From positions 310,001 to 374,000 of the forward strand of contig JBAOKB010000159.1 in the NCBI GenBank assembly GCA_037044905.1: DNA of 64,000 nt, in the 5' to 3' direction. Positions 1 to 10,447 of this stretch are shown piece by piece. The position numbers and the translations under genes were made by a program. This stretch comes from Hortaea werneckii. Taxonomy: Eukaryota; Ascomycota; Dothideomycetes; Mycosphaerellales; Teratosphaeriaceae. Under the pieces are notes generated by a model, which was not told the DNA's origin, did no database searches, and saw nothing but the letters and a program-made list of their open reading frames with translations. Position 1 is the stretch's first letter. Each line of letters opens with the position of its first letter.

Positions 1-1804
1 GTGCAATCTCCTTCTTAGCCATCTGCAATGTCTTCGCTCGCTCACTTTCTTCCTCATCCTCCTCGGCATCTTCGCCACCAGCATCCTCATCAAGATCGCC
101 TTCTTCCAACTGCTTGAACCACTTGGCATCAGAGACCTCCTCGTACCCTTGGTTCTTCTTGGCTTTCCTAGAACGACCTCCGGTATCGCCATTCGTTGCA
201 GGCGTTGAGGCGCGGCTGGATTTTGCGCTCTTGTTGGGTGTCTCATTACCGCCAGCAGGTTTGCGCTTGCGACTGTTGCTTCTGCCGCTGGCTGGAGTTG
301 ATTGACCGCTAATGGCTTCAACAACCTTTTCTTGAAGGAAAGAGCGGGAGTCGCCTTCAAGGATGGCCTGGTAAAGCTCGCGCTGTGTTTGCGTAAGCGG
401 GGCGTAGAGTACATACTCCCGCTTCTTTGGCAGGGCCGTTTCGACATCGGTCTTGACACGGCGCAGCAAGAACGGCTTCAAGATTGCGTGCAAGCTCGTG
501 ACCAGATTCTTCTTTCGATCTTCCGACAAAAGCTCCTCGTATCCGCCCTTCTCCTTCAACGCGCTAAAGTCAAACCAAGATTCGAACGATTCGAGCTTGT
601 CAAAGATGCTAGGCATAAGGAAATGCAGCAATGACCAGAGTTCGGCAAGATTGTTTTGTAATGGCGTGCCTGTGATAAGGAGTCTGTTTGCCGACTGGTA
701 AGACTGCAATTCGCGGATTAGTCGGCAATTCAGATTCTTGATACGGTGACCTTCGTCGATGATGATAAACTTCCAGCCGTAATGTGAAAGGTGCTTGCGA
801 TCGTTCATGCAGATTTCGTAGCTGGTACACACCACAGGGAACTCAGCACTTCCCGGGTTTCGTAGCTTTTTTCGTCTAAGCTCCTCGCGTTCCTGCTTGC
901 TACCATGGTAAAGCAACGCTGGTATCTTCGGCGTCCATTTCTTGAACTCGGCGACCCAATTACTGGTCGTACTGAGAGGCGCAGCAATGAGGAATGGACC
1001 GTTGATTCCCTTTTCGCGGAGGAAAGCCAAGAACGAGATGACTTGGATTGTCTTGCCGAGACCCATCTCATCAGCCAAAATGCCGTTCAGACCATTTTCG
1101 TAAAGCGAAGTGAGCCACTCAAGACCCTCAAGCTGGTATGTCCGCATCAAGCCGCCCGTCACAAGATCAGGTTGCTTGGCCGATTTGAGCTCCTGCATAC
1201 CAATGTCGCCTGCTTTGACATCTGAGTCTTTTGTCTCCTCCGCAAGGGCCTCTGAAACTGATGTCTGCCCAGCCTTTGCCTGAAGGTCGTCCTTCTTGAA
1301 ATGGTCTGAAATCTTTCCCCCTTTGCCTGGGGTCTCCTTTTTCGGTCGGCCTCTTCCTCGAGTGGACGTCTCTTTTTCCGCAGACGCATCTTCAGACTTG
1401 GACTCTGTAGAAGTGGCGTTCCTAGTTGCACGCTTCTGGCTTGCTTGAGCGGCTTCTTCCGCTCTGGTCTCACGCTTCTCTGCACGTTTTCTACTCTTCT
1501 CATCCTTTGCAGTCTCCGCCTCCTCTTGCTGCGTCATCTGCTGGAGCATGATGGCTGAGTACAACTTGCTTTGACTGAGCAGGTACTCCAACGCCTTGTA
1601 CTTTGAATCCACCGCTTCTGGGCCGCCTTTCCTGTCCTCCTCACGCTCGGCAGCCATCTTCCGCTCGCGCTTCTCATCCTCTTTCCGTCTTATTTCGGCC
1701 ATCTTGGCCTCTTCTTCCTCCATGACTTTAGTTGGTCCATCCTGAACGTCATCAGGTGAAGTTGGTGGTGTGCTGTCAGCCATTTCGTTTGGTTCCGAGG
1801 ACAT
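1..1804 (-). CDS. SNF2 chromatin remodelling ATPase, LSH/DDM1/Irc5 type (5' part, runs off the window)
   Basis: On the minus strand an uninterrupted frame runs from an ATG at 1804 to the window edge, about 601 codons. The first ~200 residues are charged and coiled-coil-like, with an AT-hook-like RGRGRPKK at about 149-156. The SNF2 ATPase follows: Walker A DEMGLGKT (245-252), Walker B box DEGH (350-353) and motif III with ITGTPLQNN at about 372-380. The N-terminal layout and the helicase sequence resemble the HELLS/LSH/DDM1 family (yeast Irc5, Neurospora MUS-30), ATP-driven nucleosome remodellers acting in the nucleus in DNA-damage tolerance and, in some lineages, DNA methylation. The last part visible is an acidic Glu-rich insertion after the first helicase lobe. 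The second lobe lies outside the window. Family assignment is firm; the exact subfamily is inferred from the N-terminal region and the DEGH box. Confidence 0.88.
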   Translation of the reverse strand, partial: MSSEPNEMADSTPPTSPDDVQDGPTKVMEEEEAKMAEIRRKEDEKRERKMAAEREEDRKGGPEAVDSKYKALEYLLSQSKLYSAIMLQQMTQQEEAETAKDEKSRKRAEKRETRAEEAAQASQKRATRNATSTESKSEDASAEKETSTRGRGRPKKETPGKGGKISDHFKKDDLQAKAGQTSVSEALAEETKDSDVKAGDIGMQELKSAKQPDLVTGGLMRTYQLEGLEWLTSLYENGLNGILADEMGLGKTIQVISFLAFLREKGINGPFLIAAPLSTTSNWVAEFKKWTPKIPALLYHGSKQEREELRRKKLRNPGSAEFPVVCTSYEICMNDRKHLSHYGWKFIIIDEGHRIKNLNCRLIRELQSYQSANRLLITGTPLQNNLAELWSLLHFLMPSIFDKLESFESWFDFSALKEKGGYEELLSEDRKKNLVTSLHAILKPFLLRRVKTDVETALPKKREYVLYAPLTQTQRELYQAILEGDSRSFLQEKVVEAISGQSTPASGRSNSRKRKPAGGNETPNKSAKSSRASTPATNGDTGGRSRKAKKNQGYEEVSDAKWFKQLEEGDLDEDAGGEDAEEDEEESERAKTLQMAKKEIA

Positions 1805-2600
1805 GACACGAGCAAAGTTGGTCCTTCTTTACACCAATCTGGTCACCGGGACTTAGGTATGTTGACCATAGAAACGCTGTTTCTAAGACAATAAAGGGAC
1901 TGGTTAAACTGCTGAGCAGAGGTAACTCGGGCGCAAGAGCCTAGAAGTAGAAATGAGATTGGCGAAACGCGTGACGACATATTTCCACCGTCGCGTCTTA
2001 GCGCGAATCGCGATCGATCTCGCTCAGATTGCCGAAGATCGTACCTGACTAGTTCAACCGTTGGCTATAGCCGCAGTCGATTAATGGCGGCGAGGTTAGC
2101 TACGGCACTTCTCTTTCTTCATCAGACTCTGTCTCCTAATGCACAACCTGATTGCGATGGTCCCAATGCCACATTTCGGGAAAACATATGGTCCTTACGC
2201 AAAGCTATCTCACGGACCTTTGACCTGATAATATGTGTTTGTCGCTGCTCCACTCTGTGAACTGAGATCCAGTTGAAGTTGCCACTTCCACTACCCGGAT
2301 GACGCCTGTCTCGCATGACGATCACATGCAAAGCGCTTTCTCTCGTCGGAAGCCTGAGTAAATCTCTTTGCTAACACTTAACACATGAATGCAACAAGCG
2401 GACTCACTGCCGCCGTCTGAGTTGCATTCACTAAAGGCGAAGATGCAACTTGCGTCCGAGCCTTTATTACTCCATCATCACAGATTCAGATATCGAAATG
2501 TAACAGGCTACGACAACAGCTTACCGAAAGGAGCAAGACCTAGCAAGCCAGATCACTTACAGAGCAAACCCGTGCGGCCGGTACCAAACGAAACGCCAAG
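1805..2600. other. Intergenic, divergent promoter region
   Basis: This stretch separates the minus-strand SNF2 gene from the plus-strand gene at 2601, so it should hold both promoters. I see no coding frame with a credible start, no repeat and no RNA gene in it. Confidence 0.5.
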
Positions 2601-3620
2601 ATGCCCGGTCCACGACGCTCAGGTCGCAGTACTCAGGGCAGCGCACCGGAGAAGTTCGATCATACTCGGTTTCCGGGTTATTCAGAGTTCTCGCCCTCTG
2701 CTCGGTTGCTTGCCGCGTCCGCGAGTTCCAGCCCCTTCGGTCGCAACATGAAAAAGAATGGCGGTGCAGGCCCAGCGGAGCTTTTGACAGAGATGAATAG
2801 TCCAATATGGGCAAGGCAGCTCGTCATATATGACTGGCCCGTACCTTGTCCCAAGGACTTCACTAAGCTCACCGACTATCAGCGTCGCTGGAAGCAAGCA
2901 CGCGACAACGCATTCGCATCGAAGGATAAGTCCACCCCGTTCGATTTCGACGACTGGCAGACATTCGCCGGCAACCCGGATCACTACGTTCAGTGGAATA
3001 ACTTCACGAGCGCAGTTGCGAGTGCTTTCGTCGTCCGCGGTAAACGTGCATTCGTTGCCGGAGTCTCTTGGAAGGATTTTGTTGATCAGGAGTTGCAAGA
3101 GGATAGCGAAGACACGGCGCGAAAACAGGCACTACAGCAACCGCAAAAGAAGACGACGATCATGGGCGAAGCGCTCAAGAACACGACAAGGCTCTGTGTA
3201 TTCAGCCACATTGCGGTACGCTTGTGCAACGAGGTCTGGCTGGAGAAGTGCGTCAGTGTGCCGAAGATTGATGCGCTCTTGAATGAGAAACGAGCACCTC
3301 AGATCAACGAAAACCGCGACAGCAAGATGGTCGATGACGACATCGATGCACTCTCCGCCGGCGGCAAGTCTGCTGGTGCAGAGGAGCAAGGACGGAGGAT
3401 ACCGGCCAGAGATGAAGATCCTGTGTATGGATGGCCAGTAGTAGGAGCAATCGACGCCAAAGGTCGCCGCATGGTAAGTAAAATGAACGGAGCAGAAGCC
3501 ACATACCGTAATGAAACCTAACAATGCTGATCAGGCGACGACGGCCGTGCGGAATTCGCTCTTCGCCCGCTCGATATGGATACCAGTAGTGATGACGACG
3601 ACGATGAGACGGATTCCTGA
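2601..3620 (+). CDS. Hypothetical protein with acidic C-terminal tail (one intron)
   Basis: I do not recognise this protein. From the ATG at 2601 a 291-codon frame runs to a donor region around 3474-3480; a branch-like GCTGAT and an AG at 3533-3534 end the intron. Two overlapping donors are present four bases apart (GTAAGT at 3474 and GTAAAA at 3478). With the second donor the protein ends in a Ser/Asp/Glu-rich tail (stop at 3618-3620, about 320 residues). With the first, the frame continues without character to 3864. I chose the acidic tail because such tails are common in nuclear proteins and the other frame shows no coding bias. The N-terminus is basic and Ser-rich; a Trp/Asp-rich middle part (about 70-160) looks like a folded domain. 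Function unknown. Confidence 0.6.
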
Positions 3621-4720
3621 GTTGATATCAGGGATAATTGGTGAGGCGACGATATGTAGGCTTTCTTATTGCCCTAGCCTTAGTTTCAGCTGTGCGGTTC
3701 TGGATCTGGAGATTGGACTAGATACTGTAGGCAGGGTGTTCCCGGGTCTTCCTCAACGAATGACCGGTCGCCTGGATTGCTGCGAAATTGGAGGATGCAA
3801 GCGGCCCGACGTGCGCATGAGATCTTCGTCGAACATATCTGCAAGATCCACGAAGCGCATTTGAAGACGTATGATCGTGCACCCTTGATGCAGTGGCAGA
3901 ATATTCGTTTTGTGTGCCTGTAAGCTGCATATTATCTGTGTAGAACATCGTGGTGGTCGCGATGATCATCTGTTCCAGCCATTTCGTGCTTCAGAGCTGT
4001 TGCAGAAGCAAAATAATTACCTATATAGTCTAAACTTGCTATAAGAATCGCAAAAATCGAACGTATCTCATTGCTATAGAGGCAGTATTGTTAAGTAAAG
4101 GTTAATACAGTACCATTCAGAGTGAAAAAGCCAACGGAGATTCATAAGTATAGAGCGGTATTGCTAGTCAAAATATTCGTACATCGAGTTCGAACTGTGA
4201 GGTCTATAACCACCAAATGGACCTGCATAAGCCCAATTCAGCGTCCTGGCTGTGGTCCAGTTGATGCACATGCCAGTAGTACCTTGGAAAGAACGACTAC
4301 TGGCTGATGCGATACCACCGAATTGTTGAAGACACCTCTTGAATCTGCGAGGGCATGCAACCTATTGCAATGGTACGAAACATGGTTATGCCTGGCAGAG
4401 AGCCGGCGCTAGATATGCAGCTTTAGCGCTATGGCTGTGCAGCTAGTGTTACTCTTAAGGTCAGCCGATAGGCTTTATCATAGCGTCCGAAGTTTGCTTA
4501 ACCCCAACATAAGGTTAGCGATGTGGATCATCAGAGGCGATCCTTTAACGGCCGGGCAATCCCTCCAGCATCCTGACTTCGCTCACGAGCACCCAGGGAC
4601 CGGATCACATGCAAAGCAGCAAAGTCAAAATCGCCATTTCAGACACTGCCGGTGCATGATGCTTCTTCAACTGCCCATCGATGCCGAGAAAGTCCGTTAG
4701 CGAGGAGCGGTCAGAAGGGC
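3621..4720. other. Intergenic region, no gene seen
   Basis: The first part is the probable 3' end of the upstream gene and is AT-richer around 4000-4120. The remainder precedes the PF11951-type gene. Short frames here have no credible start or composition. Confidence 0.45.
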
Positions 4721-5692
4721 ATGCTGTTCGTCAATTACAGTCAAGGCCTCCAAGGTTCAAAAGAGACCCGGAAACTTGTAAGGTCTCGCGCTTCGAAACA
4801 TAGCCATCAGGACGGGCTCCGGAAGCCCAAGGCAAGCAAGCACAAACAGATCACTCCGACTTCACAAAGCGTGCAAGAATCCCGACGCTCTTGTGTTACA
4901 GACACATCGATACCAGATGACAGCACCGTTAATGAATCTGTTCTTTTCGAAGAGACTGATTTGCGCACTCTCAATGATTTAGCAGAAAGACGCTGGCCAC
5001 GTCTGCTGTTATTAGATGGTGGAAGTTCAGATCCTTTTAATGTGCTTCCTGTGTCGGCGGAGCCATGGCATTCCTGGGTATTCGAGTGGCACAGAAATAC
5101 TCATCTGCCTCCGGGTATAGCAATCTTGCAGAATTCACCGAAGGAAGGCGAAGAGTTTATTGCATGGCTTCTGAGAGAGTGCATAGCTGAGCCAGCTGCT
5201 TTCTACATGCAATTGTTGAACGCATGTACAGCACTGGTGGCCATGGACCTTTTGTGAGTCGCCTTGAGAGCAGAATTGCTTTTCGACAACGCAGCTACAG
5301 ATCTCTAACTACCTCTCAGACCCGCCCAGCTCATATTAACTTTGCGGTCGCAGGTTGTGGCTGCTTTGAATAGTGCCATCAGTGATCCAAGACGGCAACT
5401 CAGCTCCGGCACAATGGTGACGGTGGCAAGTATTGCGCAACATGAGCGCTTGTTTGGCGATCCTACTGTGGCAGTGCACGTTCATGGAGACGCATTTCGA
5501 CGGATGCTGGCCATGCGTGGAGGCATTGAGAGTCTTGAAATGCCACGAATCGGTATCAAATTGTTCCAGTTTACGGACAAGTTACTGTCGGAATCAAATC
5601 TGGATAAGACTGCTGCCGACCTCTTATCCGCCTGGGCGCCCAAGGAAATAAGGAAACGATATTATGTCCCAACGCAGGGTGGGATGAGTTGA
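4721..5692 (+). CDS. PF11951-type (DUF3468) fungal regulator-like protein
   Basis: The model joins 4721-5253 and 5320-5692; the intron (GTGAGT donor at 5254, CTCAG acceptor ending 5319) restores one frame. The start at 4721 is preferred over an upstream in-frame ATG at 4652, because the product then begins with the FVNYS motif followed by a Lys/Arg-rich stretch, as is usual in this family. The middle contains DPFNVLPV followed by an aromatic EPWHSW motif. The second exon has the helical RMLAMRGGIESL segment typical of fungal-specific transcription factor domain proteins. No Zn2Cys6 finger is visible, which is common for this subgroup. The protein, about 300 residues, is somewhat short for the family (400-500), so the C-terminus may be truncated. 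A nuclear regulatory role is inferred from family only. Confidence 0.7.
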
Positions 5693-6525
5693 GGTCCGCA
5701 TGTCGTTCTACCAAAGCGTCAGCGAGGAGAAGACCCCGCCAGAGTCTTTGGCCAAGTGAACAACGAGCAATCGAGATAACGATCTCAATGCACACCCAAA
5801 TGAGAACATGGGTGTACCTTTATAGCACTACGAACCGTGCAAAAGGCGGTGAAGGTGGAGCCACTGAGCGAGGAGGGAGGGAGGGAAGAATTTTGCCAAG
5901 CTGTCTGTACCTCGTTACCTAATCTTTACAGCAGACCACTCCACTTCAAGCATTGACACCCCCGCTGGAGCATGCCTCCCAAAGTCCTTTCATGGATGCC
6001 CAGGTTGCTCGCATGACCGGCATGTGGACCACCGGTTGTGGAGGTCATGATGGTCAAGGAAGCCCACAGCATAATGTAACCTTCTTTGCCATGGCCATCA
6101 GGATCTCACATAGACAGTCATGCAACGACTTTGCATGGTCATCTTTCCATGAGAATGTACAGTATGCTTGAGCGTATGCTCAAGACAGCGGAGATGATAT
6201 GGTAGAAGGTGTGACATTTGGACGTGGTTGGTTCGCTTGTACCCGGCGCTAGCGGCAGTCGAGCTTTTGGCCATCGGGAGGGCCACTCCTTCACGATGTA
6301 GGACCATGATACTCACCTCCACACAGTCCAAGCTGCAGTGTAATGCTGTGCCTGACTCCTGCCCCACGAAACCCCGCTTTCGCGCGCGTGAGTTGATGTC
6401 GATCACCAGCGACCGTTGTGTGCGAGCATGACTACGTACAGTACATGGATATATTAACGGCCACTGCCTTCCTTCGACGTTAGGTATCGTCTTCACGCCT
6501 GGGCCCTCTTTCATTATCCGACAAA
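5693..6525. other. Intergenic region upstream of GH125 gene
   Basis: It contains a GA-rich patch near 5850-5890 and one perfect inverted repeat at 6167-6184. No gene is seen. Confidence 0.45.
6167..6184. promoter_or_regulatory. Perfect 7-bp inverted repeat upstream of the GH125 gene
   Basis: The arms CTTGAGC and GCTCAAG are separated by GTAT, about 340 bp before the GH125 start. The spacing is that of a site for a dimeric DNA-binding protein or of a small hairpin. No factor can be named. Confidence 0.3.
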
Positions 6526-8224
6526 ATGCTACGCTTTCTCGGCATCATATCGCTTGCTGTGGCGGCAAAGGCCCAATGTCCAGATTACATTGACTACAGC
6601 AATGTTCCTCATGGGCCTTTTTCCGGCGGCCAGTACAACCTCTCTTACATGAGACCGGATCCTGCTTGTCGCACTTTCAACTCGTCCATTGTGGAGCAGA
6701 CAGTCGACCGTGTCTCCCAAGGAATAGCAGATCCAGACCTGCGCCGACTTTTCACCAATGCATACCCGAACACGCTCGATACAGCCATCGCATGGCACGG
6801 ATATGCAAACAACTCGGATGAGGAGCTTACGTTTATTATCACTGGCGATATCAATGCCATGTGGCTAAGGGACAGCGCGAACCAAATGCAGTCTTATCTT
6901 CCACTTCTCACAGCATCGCAGGCTTTCGACTCTCTTGCGTCGCTTTACAGAGGTGTCATAAACCTACAGGCTCGGTACATTCTTACAGATCGCTATTGTA
7001 ACTCCTTCCAGCCTCCTGTTGAGTCGGGAATTAGTCCTTCACCGAATCCATCGGCCAGCGAGGACACTGTCCGCCCGAACTACACCAACAGCTCGGTATT
7101 TGAGTGCAAGTACGAGCTGGACTCGCTTGCGGCCTTCTTGGAGGTGTCGACCAATTACTACAACGCCACGCAAGACGCCTCTTTTTTCAAAAACTACCAA
7201 TGGGTCGATGCCGTCAAGTCTGTCCTGCAGGTGGCCGACGAGATGATGGTCCCCACTTATCAACCAAACGGCAACGTCAGTGAATTGGCTTATAGCTTTA
7301 CTCGCTTGACTACGAGAGCTACTGAGACGACCGCAAATGATGGCCTCGGGAACCCATTCAACAACGGCACTGGCCTTATCCGTTCGTTCTTCCGTCCGTC
7401 AGACGACTCCACGATCTTCCAAGGCTTTATTCCTGCCAATATGATGTTTGCGAGCTATCTCAAATCCGCATCCGACATCATGTATGCTATTGGTGATCAG
7501 GATGATCTAGCAGGGCAAATGTGCGATCTTTCGGAGAATCTACGCACATCAATAAGCAAGCATGGCATCGTGCACACCTCGAATCACGGTGACATTTATG
7601 CTTATGAGGTCGACGGCTACATGTCTCAGAACATCATGGACGATGCTAACATCCCTTCGCTTCTCTCTACTCCCTTCATTGGATACTTGGACCGCGATGA
7701 TGAGGTCTACCAAAACACCCGAAGCTTGATTCTAAGCGCAGACAACCCCTACTTCATGCGAGGGCCAGTCATCAATGCCATCGGAGGGCCGCATCAAGGG
7801 TGAGTGATCTTTGAAGAAGCTTTCAGAGGAAGTCACGCTAACCAGATGACAGACCAGGCTACGCATGTATGTCAAGTCGGACGGACATAAATACCGTATC
7901 GACAGATCTCTGACTCGTTTACAGGGCCCATGGCTAGCATCATTCGTATCTTCACGACCGACGACGAAGCAGAAATCACCGAGCAGCTCCAGCAGATTGT
8001 CAGCAGTACTGACGGCCTAGGGTTGATTCACGAAAGCATCAATACCTTTAACGAGAGCGACTGGACTCGCCAGTGGTGTAAGTCTCGTCCTCGTTGCTTC
8101 ATGGAGCTTTGCTGATTATCGAGAAGTCTCGTGGGCCAACGGTCTGTTTGGACAGATGATCTTGGACCTTGAAGACAGGAAACCGGAGATTCTGGGCCAA
8201 AGCTTCCAGAGTAGCACTTCATAG
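6526..8224 (+). CDS. GH125 exo-alpha-1,6-mannosidase-like secreted glycoside hydrolase
   Basis: The exons are 6526-7799, 7853-7866, 7925-8077 and 8127-8224, giving 512 residues. The second exon is only 14 nt and encodes the core of a conserved GPGYAWPM segment that cannot be read otherwise. Residues 1-17 form a hydrophobic signal peptide ending at AKA. Family landmarks include GDINAMWLRDSANQ (107-120), the NAIGGPHQGPGYAW junction and SDWTRQWFSWANGLFG near the C-terminus. The closest named families are GH125 (DUF1237) and fission-yeast Mug157-like proteins. GH125 enzymes remove alpha-1,6-linked mannose from N-glycans or mannan; this copy should act in the secretory pathway or outside the cell, and several N-glycosylation sequons are visible. 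All splice sites are canonical. Confidence 0.92.
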
Positions 8225-8665
8225 CATGTGGTCTTAAGTTGCTGGCGGTAATGAGGAGCCTGCGAGGATGTCGCACAACAGCAGCGTTCGTGCAGGAAGA
8301 GTTGCATTTCCTCTTCAACAGTCAGAAGTTGTTCTTGCGCGCCATTACTGCAACGGTAACTTCCAAGTCCAAGCAAGGATGGAGCATCACCGTCTAGCCT
8401 ACTTGAAGCGTATTTTTAACCGGCGTGGAGCTCTTGGAGTTTCGCTGCGTCTAGTGAGAGCTGGAGAGGAGATTGTGACCTCAGATCTCGGAAATAGCGG
8501 CGATATGGCGGAGCTGTCGTCATAATCCAACCTTCCACAACATTGATGTCGAACTTTGATCATTCACAACCTTTTCATGCGTACATAAGATTCGTTGTCC
8601 ACGTTGGATACTCGTTCTAACCCAACACTTCGCTTCACAACTCAGGGCTTAAAGAACACATCAAC
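8225..8665. other. Intergenic region
   Basis: This is the 3' flank of the GH125 gene and the promoter of the SDR gene. CT-rich sequence precedes the SDR start. No other gene is seen. Confidence 0.4.
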
Positions 8666-9523
8666 ATGGCACCTCAAGTCTTCTTCATCACCGGAACCTC
8701 AACGGGCTTTGGATATGAGCTTGTGAAGAAATGCCTTGAGACAGAGGGTGATAAGGTTGTGGCCACTGCCAGGAACTCCTCAAAACTGCAATTCGATGGT
8801 GCGACCAAGGATAACTTCTTGGCCGTGGACTGCGATGTGACCGACCAGAAGTCGATCGACAATGCGTTCGACAAGGCCATAGCCCAATTTGGCCGCATCG
8901 ACGTCGTGGTTAACAACGCTGGCTATGGACTTTCAGGCGAGTTCGAATCTCTCTCCGACAGACAAATCAGGACACAGATGGAAGTCAACTTCTTCGGACT
9001 GTTGAACGTCACACGCAAAGCCTTGCAGGTCATGCGCGAGGTCAACAAGCCCTGTGGCGGCAAAATCCAGCAGATCACCTCTATCGGCGGCCAACGTGGC
9101 GTACCGACCTTCTCGATCTACTGTGCTTCGAAGTGGGCCGTCGAGGGGTACACCGAGGCCTTGAATGCGGAGCTCAAGCCAGAATGGAACATCAAGCTCA
9201 CCTGCATCGAGCCGGGCGGATTCAGGACCGATTGGGCCGGCCGCAGCATGGTGTTCGGCGAGAACAAGAATCCAGCCTACGACCACATCAACGCCGAAGA
9301 GGCCATGGGCAAGAGGAACGGTACCCAGGCCGGCGATCCTGCGAAGGGAGCAAGGGCGTTCTGGGAGATCGCGAAGATGGATGACCCGCCGCTTCGCACG
9401 GTGGTCGGAAGCGATGCCTACACGGGGGTCATGAATAAGATCAAGACGTATGGCGAACTCTACCCCAAGTATGAGAAGCTCGCCAACAGCACGGATGTGG
9501 ATGGTTATCAACGACCATCTTAG
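8666..9523 (+). CDS. Classical short-chain dehydrogenase/reductase (SDR)
   Basis: This is an intron-less gene of 285 residues with all hallmarks of a classical SDR: nucleotide-binding GTSTGFG (10-16), the D-V pair at the adenine-ring position, NNAG (83-86), Ser139 and the catalytic YCASK (Tyr152, Lys156). No signal peptide or membrane segment is seen, so it is probably cytosolic. The sequence resembles the many fungal SDRs that use NADP(H) on small carbonyl or alcohol substrates; the substrate cannot be inferred. The next gene (PMS1) is convergent and unrelated in function. Confidence 0.92.
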   Translation: MAPQVFFITGTSTGFGYELVKKCLETEGDKVVATARNSSKLQFDGATKDNFLAVDCDVTDQKSIDNAFDKAIAQFGRIDVVVNNAGYGLSGEFESLSDRQIRTQMEVNFFGLLNVTRKALQVMREVNKPCGGKIQQITSIGGQRGVPTFSIYCASKWAVEGYTEALNAELKPEWNIKLTCIEPGGFRTDWAGRSMVFGENKNPAYDHINAEEAMGKRNGTQAGDPAKGARAFWEIAKMDDPPLRTVVGSDAYTGVMNKIKTYGELYPKYEKLANSTDVDGYQRPS

Positions 9524-10447
9524 AGAGAGCTGTTGAAGACGCTGTTTTGCAGCTTTACCTAGGTATCATCTGTATGCCTCAAGTCATTTTGTTCTGGAGC
9601 GTCCGTTTCAATTCTCTGTATCACAAAGGTCTTGTCACAGTGCCTCGTCGTTTCTCCGATTGTCATTTTATCTGTGAACGCTCTTCTCGGCTTCCTCATC
9701 CTTCGTTTACTGTACAGTGCATGGGTACGCCCATGGTCGTTCTGAGCCGCCAATCTCGGATGTTTGATACACCTGTATGTTTTTGGAGACAACCATAGTG
9801 AGTGCGGTGACGATTGTTGCATTGAAATCAGGCTCGCCGCAAAATGCAAACAAAGATACATGCAATGTAACGATGTTTCTATATTGTATCTCAATGCATT
9901 GAACAAATGCCGCTTCATTCCAGCAAAGGGGCTAAAATATTCCACGTAAAGCTCCACACCACACAGAAAACAAACAAAGCGTGTCACGATTGACTTTCAT
10001 GATTCTTGAGAGAAGGGAAGGACCAAACAGAAAATCAAGGCGTTGATCCTCTGGGAGCTGTATAGGAGCACACCCAAGGGTTACCTAGGGTTATCCAGGG
10101 TTACACAACAGCAGAGGGGAAACATATTGCAACACAGTCCTATATTGTAACAACCGTTTTATGCCATCTACCGTGTCTCGGAACGTCCACTGCTCCTTAA
10201 TAGCGAGTCTGCTGCACATGTTACCGGACAGGAGCGGAGCCTGGTTCGCTGCACCACAGCAGAGTTTGGTGGACTAAAGGTATGTAGCCATCGGCAAGCT
10301 TGACCATGACCGGGTAGAAAACATAAAGACATCACTCTGGTACGCATAGCGTGTTTCGATCTACACTGCAGCATGACAAAGGATGTCAGAGAGTTGCGTG
10401 AATTGACTGGGGTATCTATACAGAACGAGTAAAACCAAACCCTAAAT
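9524..10447. other. Convergent 3' intergenic region with telomere-like decamers
   Basis: It lies between the 3' ends of the SDR gene (+) and PMS1 (-). It contains three tandem decamers at 10077-10106, described separately. No coding sequence is seen. Confidence 0.4.
10077..10106. repeat. Three tandem 10-bp units sharing AGGGTTA
   Basis: The units AGGGTTACCT, AGGGTTATCC and AGGGTTACAC follow each other without a gap. Each holds GGGTTA, a permutation of the fungal telomere repeat TTAGGG, but with 10-bp spacing. They lie downstream of the PMS1 stop codon. Confidence 0.5.
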
